Source: an uncultured Rikenellaceae bacterium (GTDB taxonomy: Bacteria; Bacteroidota; Bacteroidia; Bacteroidales; Rikenellaceae). Taken from it: a stretch of DNA of 64,000 nucleotides. The notes below the pieces were generated by a model. That model was not told the DNA's origin. It worked only from the letters and a program-made list of their open reading frames with translations, and did no database searches. This document shows, piece after piece, positions 53,177 to 62,221 of the stretch. The stretch's first letter is position 1, and each line of letters opens with the position of its first letter. The stretch lies in NCBI GenBank assembly GCA_910577285.1, contig CAJTLO010000003.1:2774-66773 (forward strand). Reading direction: 5' to 3'. Both the position numbers and the translations under genes were made by a program.

Positions 53177-54202
53177 TCAGAAGTACTCCTGCCGGAACTC
53201 GTACTCCTCCCGGAAGGCTTCGAACCTTTCGGGAGCCGTTTTCAGTGCTTGCGACTGGCGCTCGATGTCGAAGCGGGCCGTTACGGTCGCACGCATCTCC
53301 GCCCAGCCGATCGGTCGGCGTGCGATTCGCGTCACGCCGGTCGGATACCATCCCGTCAGCGGCAGCCTGAACGCTTCGGCCACCGCGGCGACGACTGCTG
53401 CCGAGGCATTGGCCTTTCCTTGCTCGGAGTAGCCTGCGATGTGGGGTGTAGCCAGCAGTGCCGCTTCGAGCAGCTCCCGGTTCGGTGTGGGCTCGTGCTC
53501 CCAGGTGTCGATGCAGCAGGAGCAACGTCCTGCCGCGATCGCTCGCCCGAGCAGCTCTTCGTCCACGATGCCTCCGCGGGAGGAGTTCAGCAGGAGGGCA
53601 CCCGGCTTGAGAGCGGCGAAGAAGCCTTCGCCGGCGAGCCGTGCGGTGGGGTAGGGACCTTCCCTGCGCATCGGCACGTGGAAGGTGACGATATCCGACC
53701 GGATCGCCAGTTCTTCGAGCGGCACATAGCCTTCCGCCCGGCCCAGGTGCTCCGCCGCTTCGCGCGGCGGGTCGGAGCGCAGGACCCGGAAGCCCCACTC
53801 CGTGGCGTACCGCTCCACCAGCCGCCCCACGTGGCCCACACCCACGATGCCCAGCGTCCGTTCTTCGGGGAGCTCCCTGCCCACCGTCCGGGCGAGGACG
53901 GCCGCTACCCATTGGAGCACGCCCCCGGCGTTGCAGCCCGGTGCGGAGACCGTTGTTATGCCGTGGGCGGCGCACCACGGCAGGTCGATGTGGTCGGTCC
54001 CTATCGTTGCAGTGGCCACCATGCGGACGGTGGAACCGGCCAGCAGTGCGGCATCGCAGCGGGTTCGCGTGCGCACCAGCAGTGCATCGGCCTCTTTCAC
54101 CGCCGGAGCCGTAATCTCCCTGCCCGGCAGGTAGACCACCTCGGCATAGGGTTCGAATACGCCCCGTATGTAGGGGATCTTGTCGTCGGCTACTATCTTC
54201 AT
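53177..54202 (-). CDS. pdxB: Erythronate-4-phosphate dehydrogenase
   Basis: 341 residues, a D-2-hydroxyacid dehydrogenase. The start MKIVADDKIPYIRGVFEPYA is characteristic of PdxB. The NAD site is LGIVGVGHVGRLVERYA, the catalytic Arg is in NSSRGGIVDEELL and the His in LLATPHIAGYSEQGKANA. It oxidises 4-phosphoerythronate in the DXP-dependent vitamin B6 route. It is the last gene of the dapD-PCMD-barrel-birA-pdxB run, 55 bases after birA. Confidence 0.93.
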   Translation of the reverse strand: MKIVADDKIPYIRGVFEPYAEVVYLPGREITAPAVKEADALLVRTRTRCDAALLAGSTVRMVATATIGTDHIDLPWCAAHGITTVSAPGCNAGGVLQWVAAVLARTVGRELPEERTLGIVGVGHVGRLVERYATEWGFRVLRSDPPREAAEHLGRAEGYVPLEELAIRSDIVTFHVPMRREGPYPTARLAGEGFFAALKPGALLLNSSRGGIVDEELLGRAIAAGRCSCCIDTWEHEPTPNRELLEAALLATPHIAGYSEQGKANASAAVVAAVAEAFRLPLTGWYPTGVTRIARRPIGWAEMRATVTARFDIERQSQALKTAPERFEAFREEYEFRQEYF

Positions 54203-54257
54203 TGTCGTCTTTTGAATATCGTGGATGAAACCGGGGCGGGAGCGTCTGCGTCCGGGG

Positions 54258-54986
54258 TCAGATGATGAATTCGATCTCCCGGAAGAGGAAGCTCCGCTCC
54301 TGGCCGTCGATGGCTACCGTCAGCCTGCCGTCGGGTGCCGCGCCGCATATCGTGCCGATCACCTCGCCCCGGTCGGGCAGGAAGAAACGCGCGGGTTTTC
54401 CGCGGCGGTAGAGCAGTGCATTGTAGTCGTCGCTGATTTGCCGGGCTCCGCCGCTTTCGAGCGTGCCGTAGCGTTCCGCGAGGCGGGCGTAAAGACGCTC
54501 GAATACCGCGGTCGTTTCGTGGCGGACGCCCGTCTCGGTGAGCAGGGAGCACGGGTTGGCGATCCATTCGGGAAAACGCTCCTGGTTGATGTTGAGGCCT
54601 ATGCCGGCGATCGTGCGGACGAGGTGCGAACCCTCCAGGCTGTGTTCCAGCAAGATGCCGCATATCTTCCGGTCGCCGACGTAGATGTCGTTGGTCCATT
54701 TGATGGCAGCCTCGACGCCGTACTCCCGCAACGTGTCGGCGACGGCGAGTGCGACGGCCTCCGAGAGGAGAAATTGTTCGGCAGCCTCCAGGAAGGTCGG
54801 TTCCAGGACGAGACTGAAGGTGAGGTTCTCGCCCGGGACGCTCTCCCAGCGGTGGCCGCGCTGTCCCCGGCCTGCGGTCTGGCGCACGGCGATGATCGCA
54901 TCGCCGTGGCGGTAGCGGTTGCGGTCGGCGGCCTCGGTGTTGGTCGAGCCGCACTCCGCCAATATCGTTGTTTTTCCCCGGAGCAT
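54258..54986 (-). CDS. birA: Biotin-[acetyl-CoA-carboxylase] ligase
   Basis: 242 residues from MLRGKTTILAECGSTN. The biotin/ATP segment GRGQRGHRWESVPGENL is intact, and KWTNDIYVGDRKICGILLE follows. It lacks the N-terminal winged helix, so it is a class-I ligase without repressor function. It charges biotin carriers such as acyl-CoA carboxylases. The start at 54986 lies four bases after the upstream beta-barrel gene stop; the longer frame to 55031 would overlap that gene. Confidence 0.92.
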   Translation of the reverse strand: MLRGKTTILAECGSTNTEAADRNRYRHGDAIIAVRQTAGRGQRGHRWESVPGENLTFSLVLEPTFLEAAEQFLLSEAVALAVADTLREYGVEAAIKWTNDIYVGDRKICGILLEHSLEGSHLVRTIAGIGLNINQERFPEWIANPCSLLTETGVRHETTAVFERLYARLAERYGTLESGGARQISDDYNALLYRRGKPARFFLPDRGEVIGTICGAAPDGRLTVAIDGQERSFLFREIEFII

Positions 54987-54990
54987 GTTG

Positions 54991-55995
54991 TTATTTGCGG
55001 AAAGGAGGTTCGTCGTAACGGAGGAAGGCATAGCTGACGGCCACTGTTCCCCGCATGTGCAGCATCTTGTATTCGAGGTAGTTGCTGCCTCGTCGGAAGA
55101 TGTCCTTGAAGCCCATCGAGAAACGCGCGGTCATCCTGACGCGCGGCACGATCTGCCACTCGTATCCCAGCAGCAGCCCGGCATCCCACTTGCCGAGGTA
55201 GTCGTTGAAGACGGGCATCGCCTCCGGCGGTACGGGGGTGTCGGGAGTCACCAGGATGGGCGGTTTGGCGGGCGAGCCGGGGGTCTCCACGAGTCCCTTC
55301 AGGGGCGTGGTGTTGAACCGGCTCCTGAGGATGTAGCTGTAATAGGCTCCCAGGTACACCCGGTTGCGGCCGCCGCCAAAGCTGTAGCCCACATAGACGG
55401 GCAGCTCCAGCATGGAGAAGTTCATCATCACATTGGCCGTTCCCCGGAAACGTGTCACCAGATCCTCGCCGTCGGGGTTCGGGAGCCGGAACTGTTGGCC
55501 CGATACCCATGCTTCGGCGTCGATGCCAACCTGCTTGTAGGTGAGTTCCGCCGTGAGCGAGAGGCGGTAGGGCATGTGGGCGGTGAAGGAGAGGCCGAGC
55601 GAGGGGCTCAGCTTCGGTACGGCGCTCATCTTCATGGCTCCGCCCCGTAGGTGGGCGGGAGGCCAGGGCGCGGCGGCACCCAGGTCGAGCCCGATGTGTA
55701 CGCCGAACGCGTATCTCGCCTCTTCGGAGAGACGTTTGCCTGCCGTGTTTCCTTTGCTCGGGAGGGGCAGGGAAGCGGAGACCGGCTGAGGCGGAAGCTC
55801 TGTCCGTACCTCTTTCTGCCTCTGTGCCGGAGCGGGTTCCTGTGCTTCCGGGGCTGCGGGAAGGGGTGCGGTGCGTACCGCGGGGCATGTCCGCACGATG
55901 TCGGCCGGTTCCGGCGACTGACCGCAGGTGCGATCCGTGCCGACCGCTACGGCCAGCAGGAGTGCGGTGTATCGTATGAGATGCTTACTCTTCAT
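54991..55995 (-). CDS. Outer-membrane beta-barrel protein (PorT-like size)
   Basis: 334 residues. A signal peptide (MKSKHLIRYTALLLAVAVG, cut near TCGQ) and a Pro/Gln-rich linker of about 60 residues precede a region of alternating strands and short turns such as LSLTAELTYKQVGIDAEAW, LPVYVGYSFGGGRNRVYLGA and VRMTARFSMGFKDIF. This fits an eight-stranded barrel. Its ATG overlaps the PCMD gene stop by 11 bases, which suggests the two work together at the outer membrane. Confidence 0.8.
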   Translation of the reverse strand: MKSKHLIRYTALLLAVAVGTDRTCGQSPEPADIVRTCPAVRTAPLPAAPEAQEPAPAQRQKEVRTELPPQPVSASLPLPSKGNTAGKRLSEEARYAFGVHIGLDLGAAAPWPPAHLRGGAMKMSAVPKLSPSLGLSFTAHMPYRLSLTAELTYKQVGIDAEAWVSGQQFRLPNPDGEDLVTRFRGTANVMMNFSMLELPVYVGYSFGGGRNRVYLGAYYSYILRSRFNTTPLKGLVETPGSPAKPPILVTPDTPVPPEAMPVFNDYLGKWDAGLLLGYEWQIVPRVRMTARFSMGFKDIFRRGSNYLEYKMLHMRGTVAVSYAFLRYDEPPFRK

Positions 55996-58807
55996 AAATT
56001 AACCGGATGTTGTCGATTTTCAGTACGGAGCCCACCGCCCCCTTGAAGGTGTCGCCTTTCGAGGAGGAGGAGAACGTGACCGTCATGTGGGTGTACGACG
56101 GATAGGCGCCCTCGTACTTCAGCGGGACGAAGACCGTCTGCCACGTATTGTCGGGGAGGATGAGGTCGGCCGTGTCGCCGTTGTCGAGCGCTCCCGCCCG
56201 GGTGGCTACTACGGAGTGGCCGCGGGCCACCCTGTCGGCGTTGTTGCGGGGATGCCAGGTGCCGTCGGGGCGCATGCCGTGGTATTCGAGCACTTCGGAG
56301 GGGTCGTGCTGGCGGATGAGCTCGATGGCCAGCGATCCGGAGTCGCTCGACGGACCGTTGCCCGGATGGTAGAGGACGTCTGCCTGCATGCCTTTCAGGG
56401 GGCGGTTGGAGGAGAAGGGGATGCCGTAGTGCATCATGACTGTCGGGTCGTTCATGTTGCCCGTGGGGTTGGAGTCGTCGAACCAGCCCAGGAAGAGCGA
56501 GCCGGCGGCGAGTTTGCCGATCAGCGTGTTCTTGGTTTCCATCTGCACCGCTTTGCCCTGGCCCGGGGCGCCTGTCGTCTGCGTGGTGCCTTCCACCACC
56601 ACGGGCGAGGTCATGTTGGCCGAGGCCCAGTAGGGGCTGCCCTTGATGCCTTTGGGCAGGGGCGTCCGCAGGTCGGCCCATTGCTCGAAGTCGGCGTTTC
56701 GCAACTGCGGCATGTAGGTGGTGTGCAGCCTCCATTCGCGCGTTTCGCCGTTCTGGGCCGTCACGGTGAAGGGGATGTCCTCCACGCGGTCGAATTCGAC
56801 CGCACCGGAGCCGTACGGATCGGTCAGGGTGCAGGTGGCCTTGTAGGAGAGACCCATGCGGATGTTCATCTTGACGGGAAAGCGCCCCGTCTGGTCGAAG
56901 TTCACGGTCACGATCCCCTTCTCCGTGTCGATTCCCACCAGCTCGGCCCGGAAGTTGGGGTCGGAGAAGGAGAGGATGCGGAAGGAGGTGACGTCGGTTC
57001 CGGTCTCTTTCAGCGGCGGACGGAGCCTGAAGGTCCACACTTCGCTGTTGCGTCCGCTTTCCGAAACGATCTCCACCTTGTCGGTCGCCTCCGGGGAGTC
57101 GAATACCAGCGGATCGCGGCCGCCGTTCTGGGTGGCGATGCGGGCATACTCCGAGAGCCGGTAGTCGACGGCTGCGGTGATGGGGTATCCGTTGTCGTCT
57201 TCGGTGAGGTTCAGCGTGACGGTACGGTTGTCGTAGTCGATGGTGAGCGGTTCCGCCTCGAGTTCCACGGTGTAGGGGCGTACCTCTTTGAGCGTCACGC
57301 CGTAGAGCGCACATTCGTCGGAGGCTTCCGGGGAGCCTTCGCGCCAGTCGCGGATGACGATCTTCCATTCGTAGAGGCTGCCGTCGGAGGCCTCCACCCC
57401 GAAGGTTTTCGGATTCTTCCACGAGTCGGTGCCCTCCCAGTCGAAGTTGCTGAGATCGACGAGGGTGGCGCCCGCGCTGATGCGGATGTCGACCGTCAGC
57501 TTCAGCTTCCAGGGGTCCAAGGAGGGGTATTTGGGATTGTGTATCTCCACCGCCCGCAGGTAGATGCAGCGGTTCACGGGGTCGATCTCGGCCGTCCGGT
57601 CGGCATCCATGACGATGGCCGGTACCGGTTCGTCCCGCAGGGAGTTCTCCCGGACTTCCGAGGCGGTGTAGTCGTAGGAGAAGGCGAGCACCGAGGCCAC
57701 CGGCGAGTCGTACTCCCGCAGGCGTACGATCCAGTGCCGGGCGATGCCGTTCGCCGTGTCCAGCAACCAGAAGGAGCGGATGCTCTCCGGGTCGGGAAAC
57801 GACAGCTCGCCCGCATCCCCTACCAGCGATACGCCGTCGGGCAGCGGTATCTCCATGTCGATCTTCAGCGGGTACGGCGGCGAGCCGGCCAGGGTGTTGA
57901 TGTAGAGCGTGAGGGTGTCGGCGGGCGCGTCGTCCGCTATCGAGGCGGTGAAGCGGTGCTCCTCGATCGAGAAGCCTTTGCTGCCCGGCTCGGCCGAGAA
58001 TCCGGTCAGATCGGTGGGGGCCAGGGTGCCGGGGTCGATGTCGGCGGAGTCGGCGTCGACCGTCGGAAGCAGGGCGAGGCCGAACGTCCATTGCTTTTTG
58101 GTGCCGTCGCGGGCCACTACCGTGATGCGGTGCCGTTCGCCGGCCGAGCCGAACGCGTAGGTCGTCGAGCCGTTCCCCTCGAGGGTGGCGCCGTCGCTGA
58201 GGGTGAATTCGGGCGTGAGCGTCAGCGGGAACCGCGGGTCGACGACATTCGCGAGTGCCAGATACCCCTCCTCGGGGACGTCGCTCCGGACGATGGTCAG
58301 CAGATCGGCCACCACGCTTTGGGCGGGCAGATCGGCGAACGATACCGGCGGAAAGAGGTCGGCGTCGCTGCTGCTGGCCGTATAGTCGATCTTGAACGTA
58401 TACTCCCGCGGCAGGCCGCTGAGCGCCTGGACATAGAATTTGGGCTCCTGGAAGAGGTAGTTGCCGTGTTCGTCCAGGATGGGCTCGTCGCCGTTCTCGC
58501 CGCCCCGCTGGATGTCTATCTCGATCCAGTCGTTGAAGTCGAGTCCGGTGACGCGGTCTATCGGGTTCTCGAAACGGGGCTCTCCTTTGAAGTAGAGCGG
58601 GAAGTGGTGGATGCCGTACAGGACGGGAATGCGGATGGTGTTGCTCGCCATGACCGGTTCGCCGATCACGATTTCGCCGTCGGTGCCCTTGTGCTCCGTG
58701 ATTGCGAAGGAGAATACGGCGTTGTAGTCGTTCAGCCCGTCGATGTCGCTGCATGCGGCGAGCAGCAGCACGCAGAGCGAGAAGAGGAGAATGCGCAGGT
58801 TTTTCAT
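55985..58807 (-). CDS. Large lipoprotein with C-terminal PCMD domain
   Basis: 940 residues from MKNLRILLFSLCVLLLAACS, with a lipobox LAAC. Residues 30-690 are a string of about six beta-sandwich units of about 110 residues; each ends near a Trp-rich strand such as KKQWTFGLALLP, ARHWIVRLREYD, LYEWKIVIRDWRE, EVWTFRLRPPLK and TREWRLHTTYMP. The last 240 residues are a carbohydrate-binding-like PCMD domain (ADFEQWADLRTPLPKGI, NPTGNMNDPTVMMHYG). Glycan binding or adhesion at the cell surface is plausible but unproven. It overlaps the barrel gene downstream. Confidence 0.84.
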   Translation of the reverse strand: MKNLRILLFSLCVLLLAACSDIDGLNDYNAVFSFAITEHKGTDGEIVIGEPVMASNTIRIPVLYGIHHFPLYFKGEPRFENPIDRVTGLDFNDWIEIDIQRGGENGDEPILDEHGNYLFQEPKFYVQALSGLPREYTFKIDYTASSSDADLFPPVSFADLPAQSVVADLLTIVRSDVPEEGYLALANVVDPRFPLTLTPEFTLSDGATLEGNGSTTYAFGSAGERHRITVVARDGTKKQWTFGLALLPTVDADSADIDPGTLAPTDLTGFSAEPGSKGFSIEEHRFTASIADDAPADTLTLYINTLAGSPPYPLKIDMEIPLPDGVSLVGDAGELSFPDPESIRSFWLLDTANGIARHWIVRLREYDSPVASVLAFSYDYTASEVRENSLRDEPVPAIVMDADRTAEIDPVNRCIYLRAVEIHNPKYPSLDPWKLKLTVDIRISAGATLVDLSNFDWEGTDSWKNPKTFGVEASDGSLYEWKIVIRDWREGSPEASDECALYGVTLKEVRPYTVELEAEPLTIDYDNRTVTLNLTEDDNGYPITAAVDYRLSEYARIATQNGGRDPLVFDSPEATDKVEIVSESGRNSEVWTFRLRPPLKETGTDVTSFRILSFSDPNFRAELVGIDTEKGIVTVNFDQTGRFPVKMNIRMGLSYKATCTLTDPYGSGAVEFDRVEDIPFTVTAQNGETREWRLHTTYMPQLRNADFEQWADLRTPLPKGIKGSPYWASANMTSPVVVEGTTQTTGAPGQGKAVQMETKNTLIGKLAAGSLFLGWFDDSNPTGNMNDPTVMMHYGIPFSSNRPLKGMQADVLYHPGNGPSSDSGSLAIELIRQHDPSEVLEYHGMRPDGTWHPRNNADRVARGHSVVATRAGALDNGDTADLILPDNTWQTVFVPLKYEGAYPSYTHMTVTFSSSSKGDTFKGAVGSVLKIDNIRLIYEE

Positions 58808-58867
58808 ACGTGTAGCAGCTGTTGGTAAGGAGTTTGCCCTATGCGGCACCGGTCGCCGCATAGGCGG

Positions 58868-59701
58868 CTATACCGGTACGTCGAAGTCGCGCAGGGCGTC
58901 GTTGAGCGATGTTTTGGTATCGGTGCTCTCCTTGCGGCGGCCGATGATGAGTGCGCAGGGGACGCCGTAGTTGCCTGCGGGGAAATGTTTGGTGTAGCTG
59001 CCGGGGATGACCACCGAGCGGGGCGGGACATACCCCTTGTAGGTCACGGGTTCGGACTGCGACACGTCGATGATCCGGGTCGATGCCGTAATGACCGTAC
59101 CGGCGCCGATGACAGCTTCCCGGGCGATGCGGGCACCTTCGACGATGATGCTGCGCGAGCCGATGAAGCAGTGGTCCTCGACGATGACCGGTGCGGCCTG
59201 TACCGGTTCCAGCACGCCGCCGATCCCCACGCCGCCGCTCAGGTGGACCTCCTTGCCGATCTGGGCGCAGGAGCCCACCGTAGCCCAGGTGTCGATCATC
59301 GTCCCCTCGTCGACGTAGGCGCCGATGTTCACGTAGGAGGGCATCATCACCACGCCGCGGGCCAGGTAGGCGCCGTAACGGGCTACCGCCGGAGGCACGA
59401 CGCGTACGCCCAGCTCCCGGTAGTTGCGCTTGAGGTCCATTTTATCGTTGTATTCCATTTCGCCGGCGTTGGTCTGGCGCAGTTCGCGCGTGGGGAAGTA
59501 GAGGATCACGGCTTTCTTCACCCAGTCGTTCACCCTCCATCCTCCTTCGCCGTCGGGTTCGGCGGTGCGGAGTTCGCCTTTGTCGAGCAGCTCGACGACT
59601 TCGTTTACCGCCGCCTGCGTTTCGAGATTCCGCAGAAGGGTATGGTCTTCCCATACCTTTTCGATCAGCTCCCTGAGTTCTGCATGGATCGAGTTTTCCA
59701 T
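58868..59701 (-). CDS. dapD: Tetrahydrodipicolinate N-succinyltransferase
   Basis: 277 residues. A left-handed beta-helix hexapeptide domain (about 105-230) shows repeats such as VNIGAYVDEGTMIDTWATVG, IGKEVHLSGGVGIGGVLEPV and CFIGSRSIIVEGARIAREA. It succinylates tetrahydrodipicolinate in the route to diaminopimelate and lysine. With lysC 2.5 kb away it supplies peptidoglycan and lysine precursors. It leads the dapD-PCMD-barrel-birA-pdxB run; the -7 match upstream (TAATTTTA near 59745) is weak. Confidence 0.95.
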   Translation of the reverse strand: MENSIHAELRELIEKVWEDHTLLRNLETQAAVNEVVELLDKGELRTAEPDGEGGWRVNDWVKKAVILYFPTRELRQTNAGEMEYNDKMDLKRNYRELGVRVVPPAVARYGAYLARGVVMMPSYVNIGAYVDEGTMIDTWATVGSCAQIGKEVHLSGGVGIGGVLEPVQAAPVIVEDHCFIGSRSIIVEGARIAREAVIGAGTVITASTRIIDVSQSEPVTYKGYVPPRSVVIPGSYTKHFPAGNYGVPCALIIGRRKESTDTKTSLNDALRDFDVPV

Positions 59702-59744
59702 AGTTTATCGGTATATATATAGTATTCGAACGGAATGACGGGGG

Positions 59745-59752
59745 TAAAATTA
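59745..59752 (-). promoter_or_regulatory. Weak -7 element of the dapD run
   Basis: The minus strand reads TAATTTTA, one base from TAnnTTTG, 43 bases before the dapD ATG. Confidence 0.3.
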
Positions 59753-59827
59753 GCTATTTTTTCCATGTCGCATCCCTTTTCCGCCGAAAGAGGGGGAGGG
59801 GAAGCGCACGATTCCCGATAAGTTTCG

Positions 59828-59835
59828 TAACTTTG
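59828..59835 (+). promoter_or_regulatory. Promoter -7 element of the S9 peptidase gene
   Basis: TAACTTTG fits TAnnTTTG, about 55 bases before the ATG. Confidence 0.6.
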
Positions 59836-59889
59836 TTAGCCGTACCGGCCTCATTTCGGACGCATTTCATATATTAAAACAAATAACCG

Positions 59890-62043
59890 ATGAAGCAACT
59901 TCCGCTTTATGCCGCACTGGCGCTTCTGTGCCTTGCGACGACAGACTGTACTTCAAAAAAGAGAATGGAGATCAAGACCAAACCCTATCCGCAGACGGCG
60001 AAGGTCGACGTGACGGACGACTATCACGGCACCTCGGTAGCCGATCCCTACCGCTGGCTGGAGGATGACAATTCCGCCGAAACGGCAGCCTGGGTGGCGG
60101 CCGAGAACGAGGTGACGTTCGATTATCTTTCGCAGATTCCCTATCGCCCGCAGATAGACGCCCGCCTCACGGAGCTGTGGAACTACGAGAAGATAGGCGC
60201 TCCCACGAAGGTCGGCGACCGCTACTTCTATTTCCGCAACGACGGGTTGCAGAACCAGAGCGTGCTCTACATGCTCGACAGCCTCGACGACCCGCAGCCG
60301 GAGGTCTTCCTCGATCCCAATACGCTCTCGGAAGACGGCACGGCGGCGCTCAGCAGCGTAGCCTTTTCCGAGGACGGGAAATACATGGCCTACGGGATCG
60401 CCCGGTCGGGTTCCGACTGGGTGGAGATATTCGTCAAGGAGGTGCCCACGGGGCGCATGCTCGACGACGTGATCCGTTGGGTGAAGTTCTCCGGCGCCAA
60501 CTGGGCGGCCGATTCGCAGGGCTTCTACTACCGGGGGTACGAGGAGCCGGCCAAAGGGTCCGAACTCTCCGGCCAGAACCAGTTCCAGAAGGTCTATTAC
60601 CACAAGCTGGGAACGCCGCAGTCCGAAGATGAGATCATTTACGCCGATCCCACGCATCCGCTCCGTTACTACGACGGATTCGACGACGGCGATACGGGCA
60701 AGTACCTCTTCGTGAGCGTTTCGGAGGGTACCTCCGGTACGCAGCTGATGTACAAGCGTACGGGTGTGCGCGAGCCCTTCCGCATCATCCTCAAGGGATT
60801 CGACCACGAGTACTCCGTGGCCAAGGTCCGGGACAACATGCTCTACCTCTACACCAACGAGGGTGCACCCAACTACCACCTCCTCCGCATGGACGTGCGT
60901 TTCCTGCCCTCGCCGCCCGAGAGGATTCTGCCCGAGGACCCGAACATGTTCCTGCAGTCGGTGCGTTTCGTGGGGGACTATATCTTCGCCATCTACATGA
61001 AGGACGCCTCCAGCCGCGTCTACCAATACACCCTCGACGGGAAGCTGGTGCGCGAAGTCGCGCTTCCGGGTATCGGTACCGTGGCCGGCTTCGAAGGCAA
61101 GGACGATGCGACCGAGACGTTCTACACCTTCTCCACCTTCACCGCTCCGCCCGCGATCTACCGTTACGACCTGACCACCGGCGAGTCCACCCTCTTCGCC
61201 CGTCCGGAGGTGAAGTTCGATCCGGAAGATTTCGTGACCGAGCAGGTCTTCTTCCCCAGCAAGGACGGCACGCAGGTGCCCATGTTCCTCTCTTATCGGA
61301 AAGACCTGAAGAAGAACGGCAAGAATCCCGTCTACCTTTACGGTTACGGCGGTTTCAATGCGCCGCTGACGCCCGGCTTCAGTCCCACCAACATCGCCAT
61401 GATGGAACAGGGAGCCATCTACGTATCGGTCAACCTGCGCGGGGGTAACGAGTACGGCGAGGCATGGCACAAGGCGGGAATGCTGACCAACAAGCAGAAC
61501 GTCTTCGACGACTTTATCGCCGCGGGAGAATACCTCGTGCGGAACAAATACACGTCCAACAGGAAGCTCGCCATTGCGGGCGGTTCCAACGGCGGACTGC
61601 TCGTGGGCGCCTGCATGACGCAGCGTCCCGATCTCTTCGCCGTGGCGTTCCCGCAGGTGGGCGTGCTCGACATGCTCCGTTACCACCTCTTCACCGTTGG
61701 TTGGGGTTGGGTAGTCGAGTACGGTTCGAGCGACGATCCCGAACAGTTCGAGTATATCTACAAGTACTCCCCGCTCCACAACATCAAGGAGGGTACCTGC
61801 TATCCGGCGACGATGGTCACCACCGGCGACCACGACGACCGTGTGGTGCCGGCCCACTCCTTCAAGTTCGCGGCTACGCTCCAGCAGGTACAGGGGTGCG
61901 ACAAACCGGTACTGATCCGCATCGACACCAATGCCGGCCACGGTGCCGGCAAGCCCACGGCCAAGCGTATCGCCGAGGCGGCCGATATCCTCTCGTTCTT
62001 CTTCTGGAACACCGATACCGACTATCGGCCGATGAACGAATAG
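59890..62043 (+). CDS. Prolyl oligopeptidase (family S9)
   Basis: 717 residues from MKQLPLYAALALLCLATTDC, a signal peptide, probably with lipidation at Cys20. The beta-propeller (about 35-440) precedes the alpha/beta hydrolase domain with the Ser elbow AIAGGSNGGLLVGA, Asp in VTTGDHDDRVVP and His in NAGHGAGKP. The oxyanion-side segment YLYGYGGFNAPL and VNLRGGNEYGEAWHKAG are standard. It cleaves peptides after Pro, here outside the cytoplasm. A single-gene unit. Confidence 0.94.
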   Translation: MKQLPLYAALALLCLATTDCTSKKRMEIKTKPYPQTAKVDVTDDYHGTSVADPYRWLEDDNSAETAAWVAAENEVTFDYLSQIPYRPQIDARLTELWNYEKIGAPTKVGDRYFYFRNDGLQNQSVLYMLDSLDDPQPEVFLDPNTLSEDGTAALSSVAFSEDGKYMAYGIARSGSDWVEIFVKEVPTGRMLDDVIRWVKFSGANWAADSQGFYYRGYEEPAKGSELSGQNQFQKVYYHKLGTPQSEDEIIYADPTHPLRYYDGFDDGDTGKYLFVSVSEGTSGTQLMYKRTGVREPFRIILKGFDHEYSVAKVRDNMLYLYTNEGAPNYHLLRMDVRFLPSPPERILPEDPNMFLQSVRFVGDYIFAIYMKDASSRVYQYTLDGKLVREVALPGIGTVAGFEGKDDATETFYTFSTFTAPPAIYRYDLTTGESTLFARPEVKFDPEDFVTEQVFFPSKDGTQVPMFLSYRKDLKKNGKNPVYLYGYGGFNAPLTPGFSPTNIAMMEQGAIYVSVNLRGGNEYGEAWHKAGMLTNKQNVFDDFIAAGEYLVRNKYTSNRKLAIAGGSNGGLLVGACMTQRPDLFAVAFPQVGVLDMLRYHLFTVGWGWVVEYGSSDDPEQFEYIYKYSPLHNIKEGTCYPATMVTTGDHDDRVVPAHSFKFAATLQQVQGCDKPVLIRIDTNAGHGAGKPTAKRIAEAADILSFFFWNTDTDYRPMNE

Positions 62044-62087
62044 GGCGTAGGGAACGTGCCGCCTTGGGGCGGCGACGCTTCCGAGTG

Positions 62088-62129
62088 AAATGCTAAGTCT
62101 TCCGCCCGGCGGGGGACTTAGTATTTCGT
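62088..62129 (+). terminator. Hairpin after the S9 peptidase gene
   Basis: A 12-bp stem with one G-T pair (62088-62099 with 62115-62126). It is followed by cgttaaagg, so T-richness is limited. Confidence 0.55.
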
Positions 62130-62221
62130 TAAAGGCGCGGCGGCGCGGGGCGTGCGGTAGACCCGGCGGTGCTGCCGGCAGGGAGAAAATATCGTAATAT
62201 GCAGAAAGCAAGATTGACAAG

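Noticed and set aside
62044..62221. Lysine riboswitch before lysC
   Set aside because: The gap holds the S9-gene hairpin and no multi-helix structure with conserved core that I could recognise.
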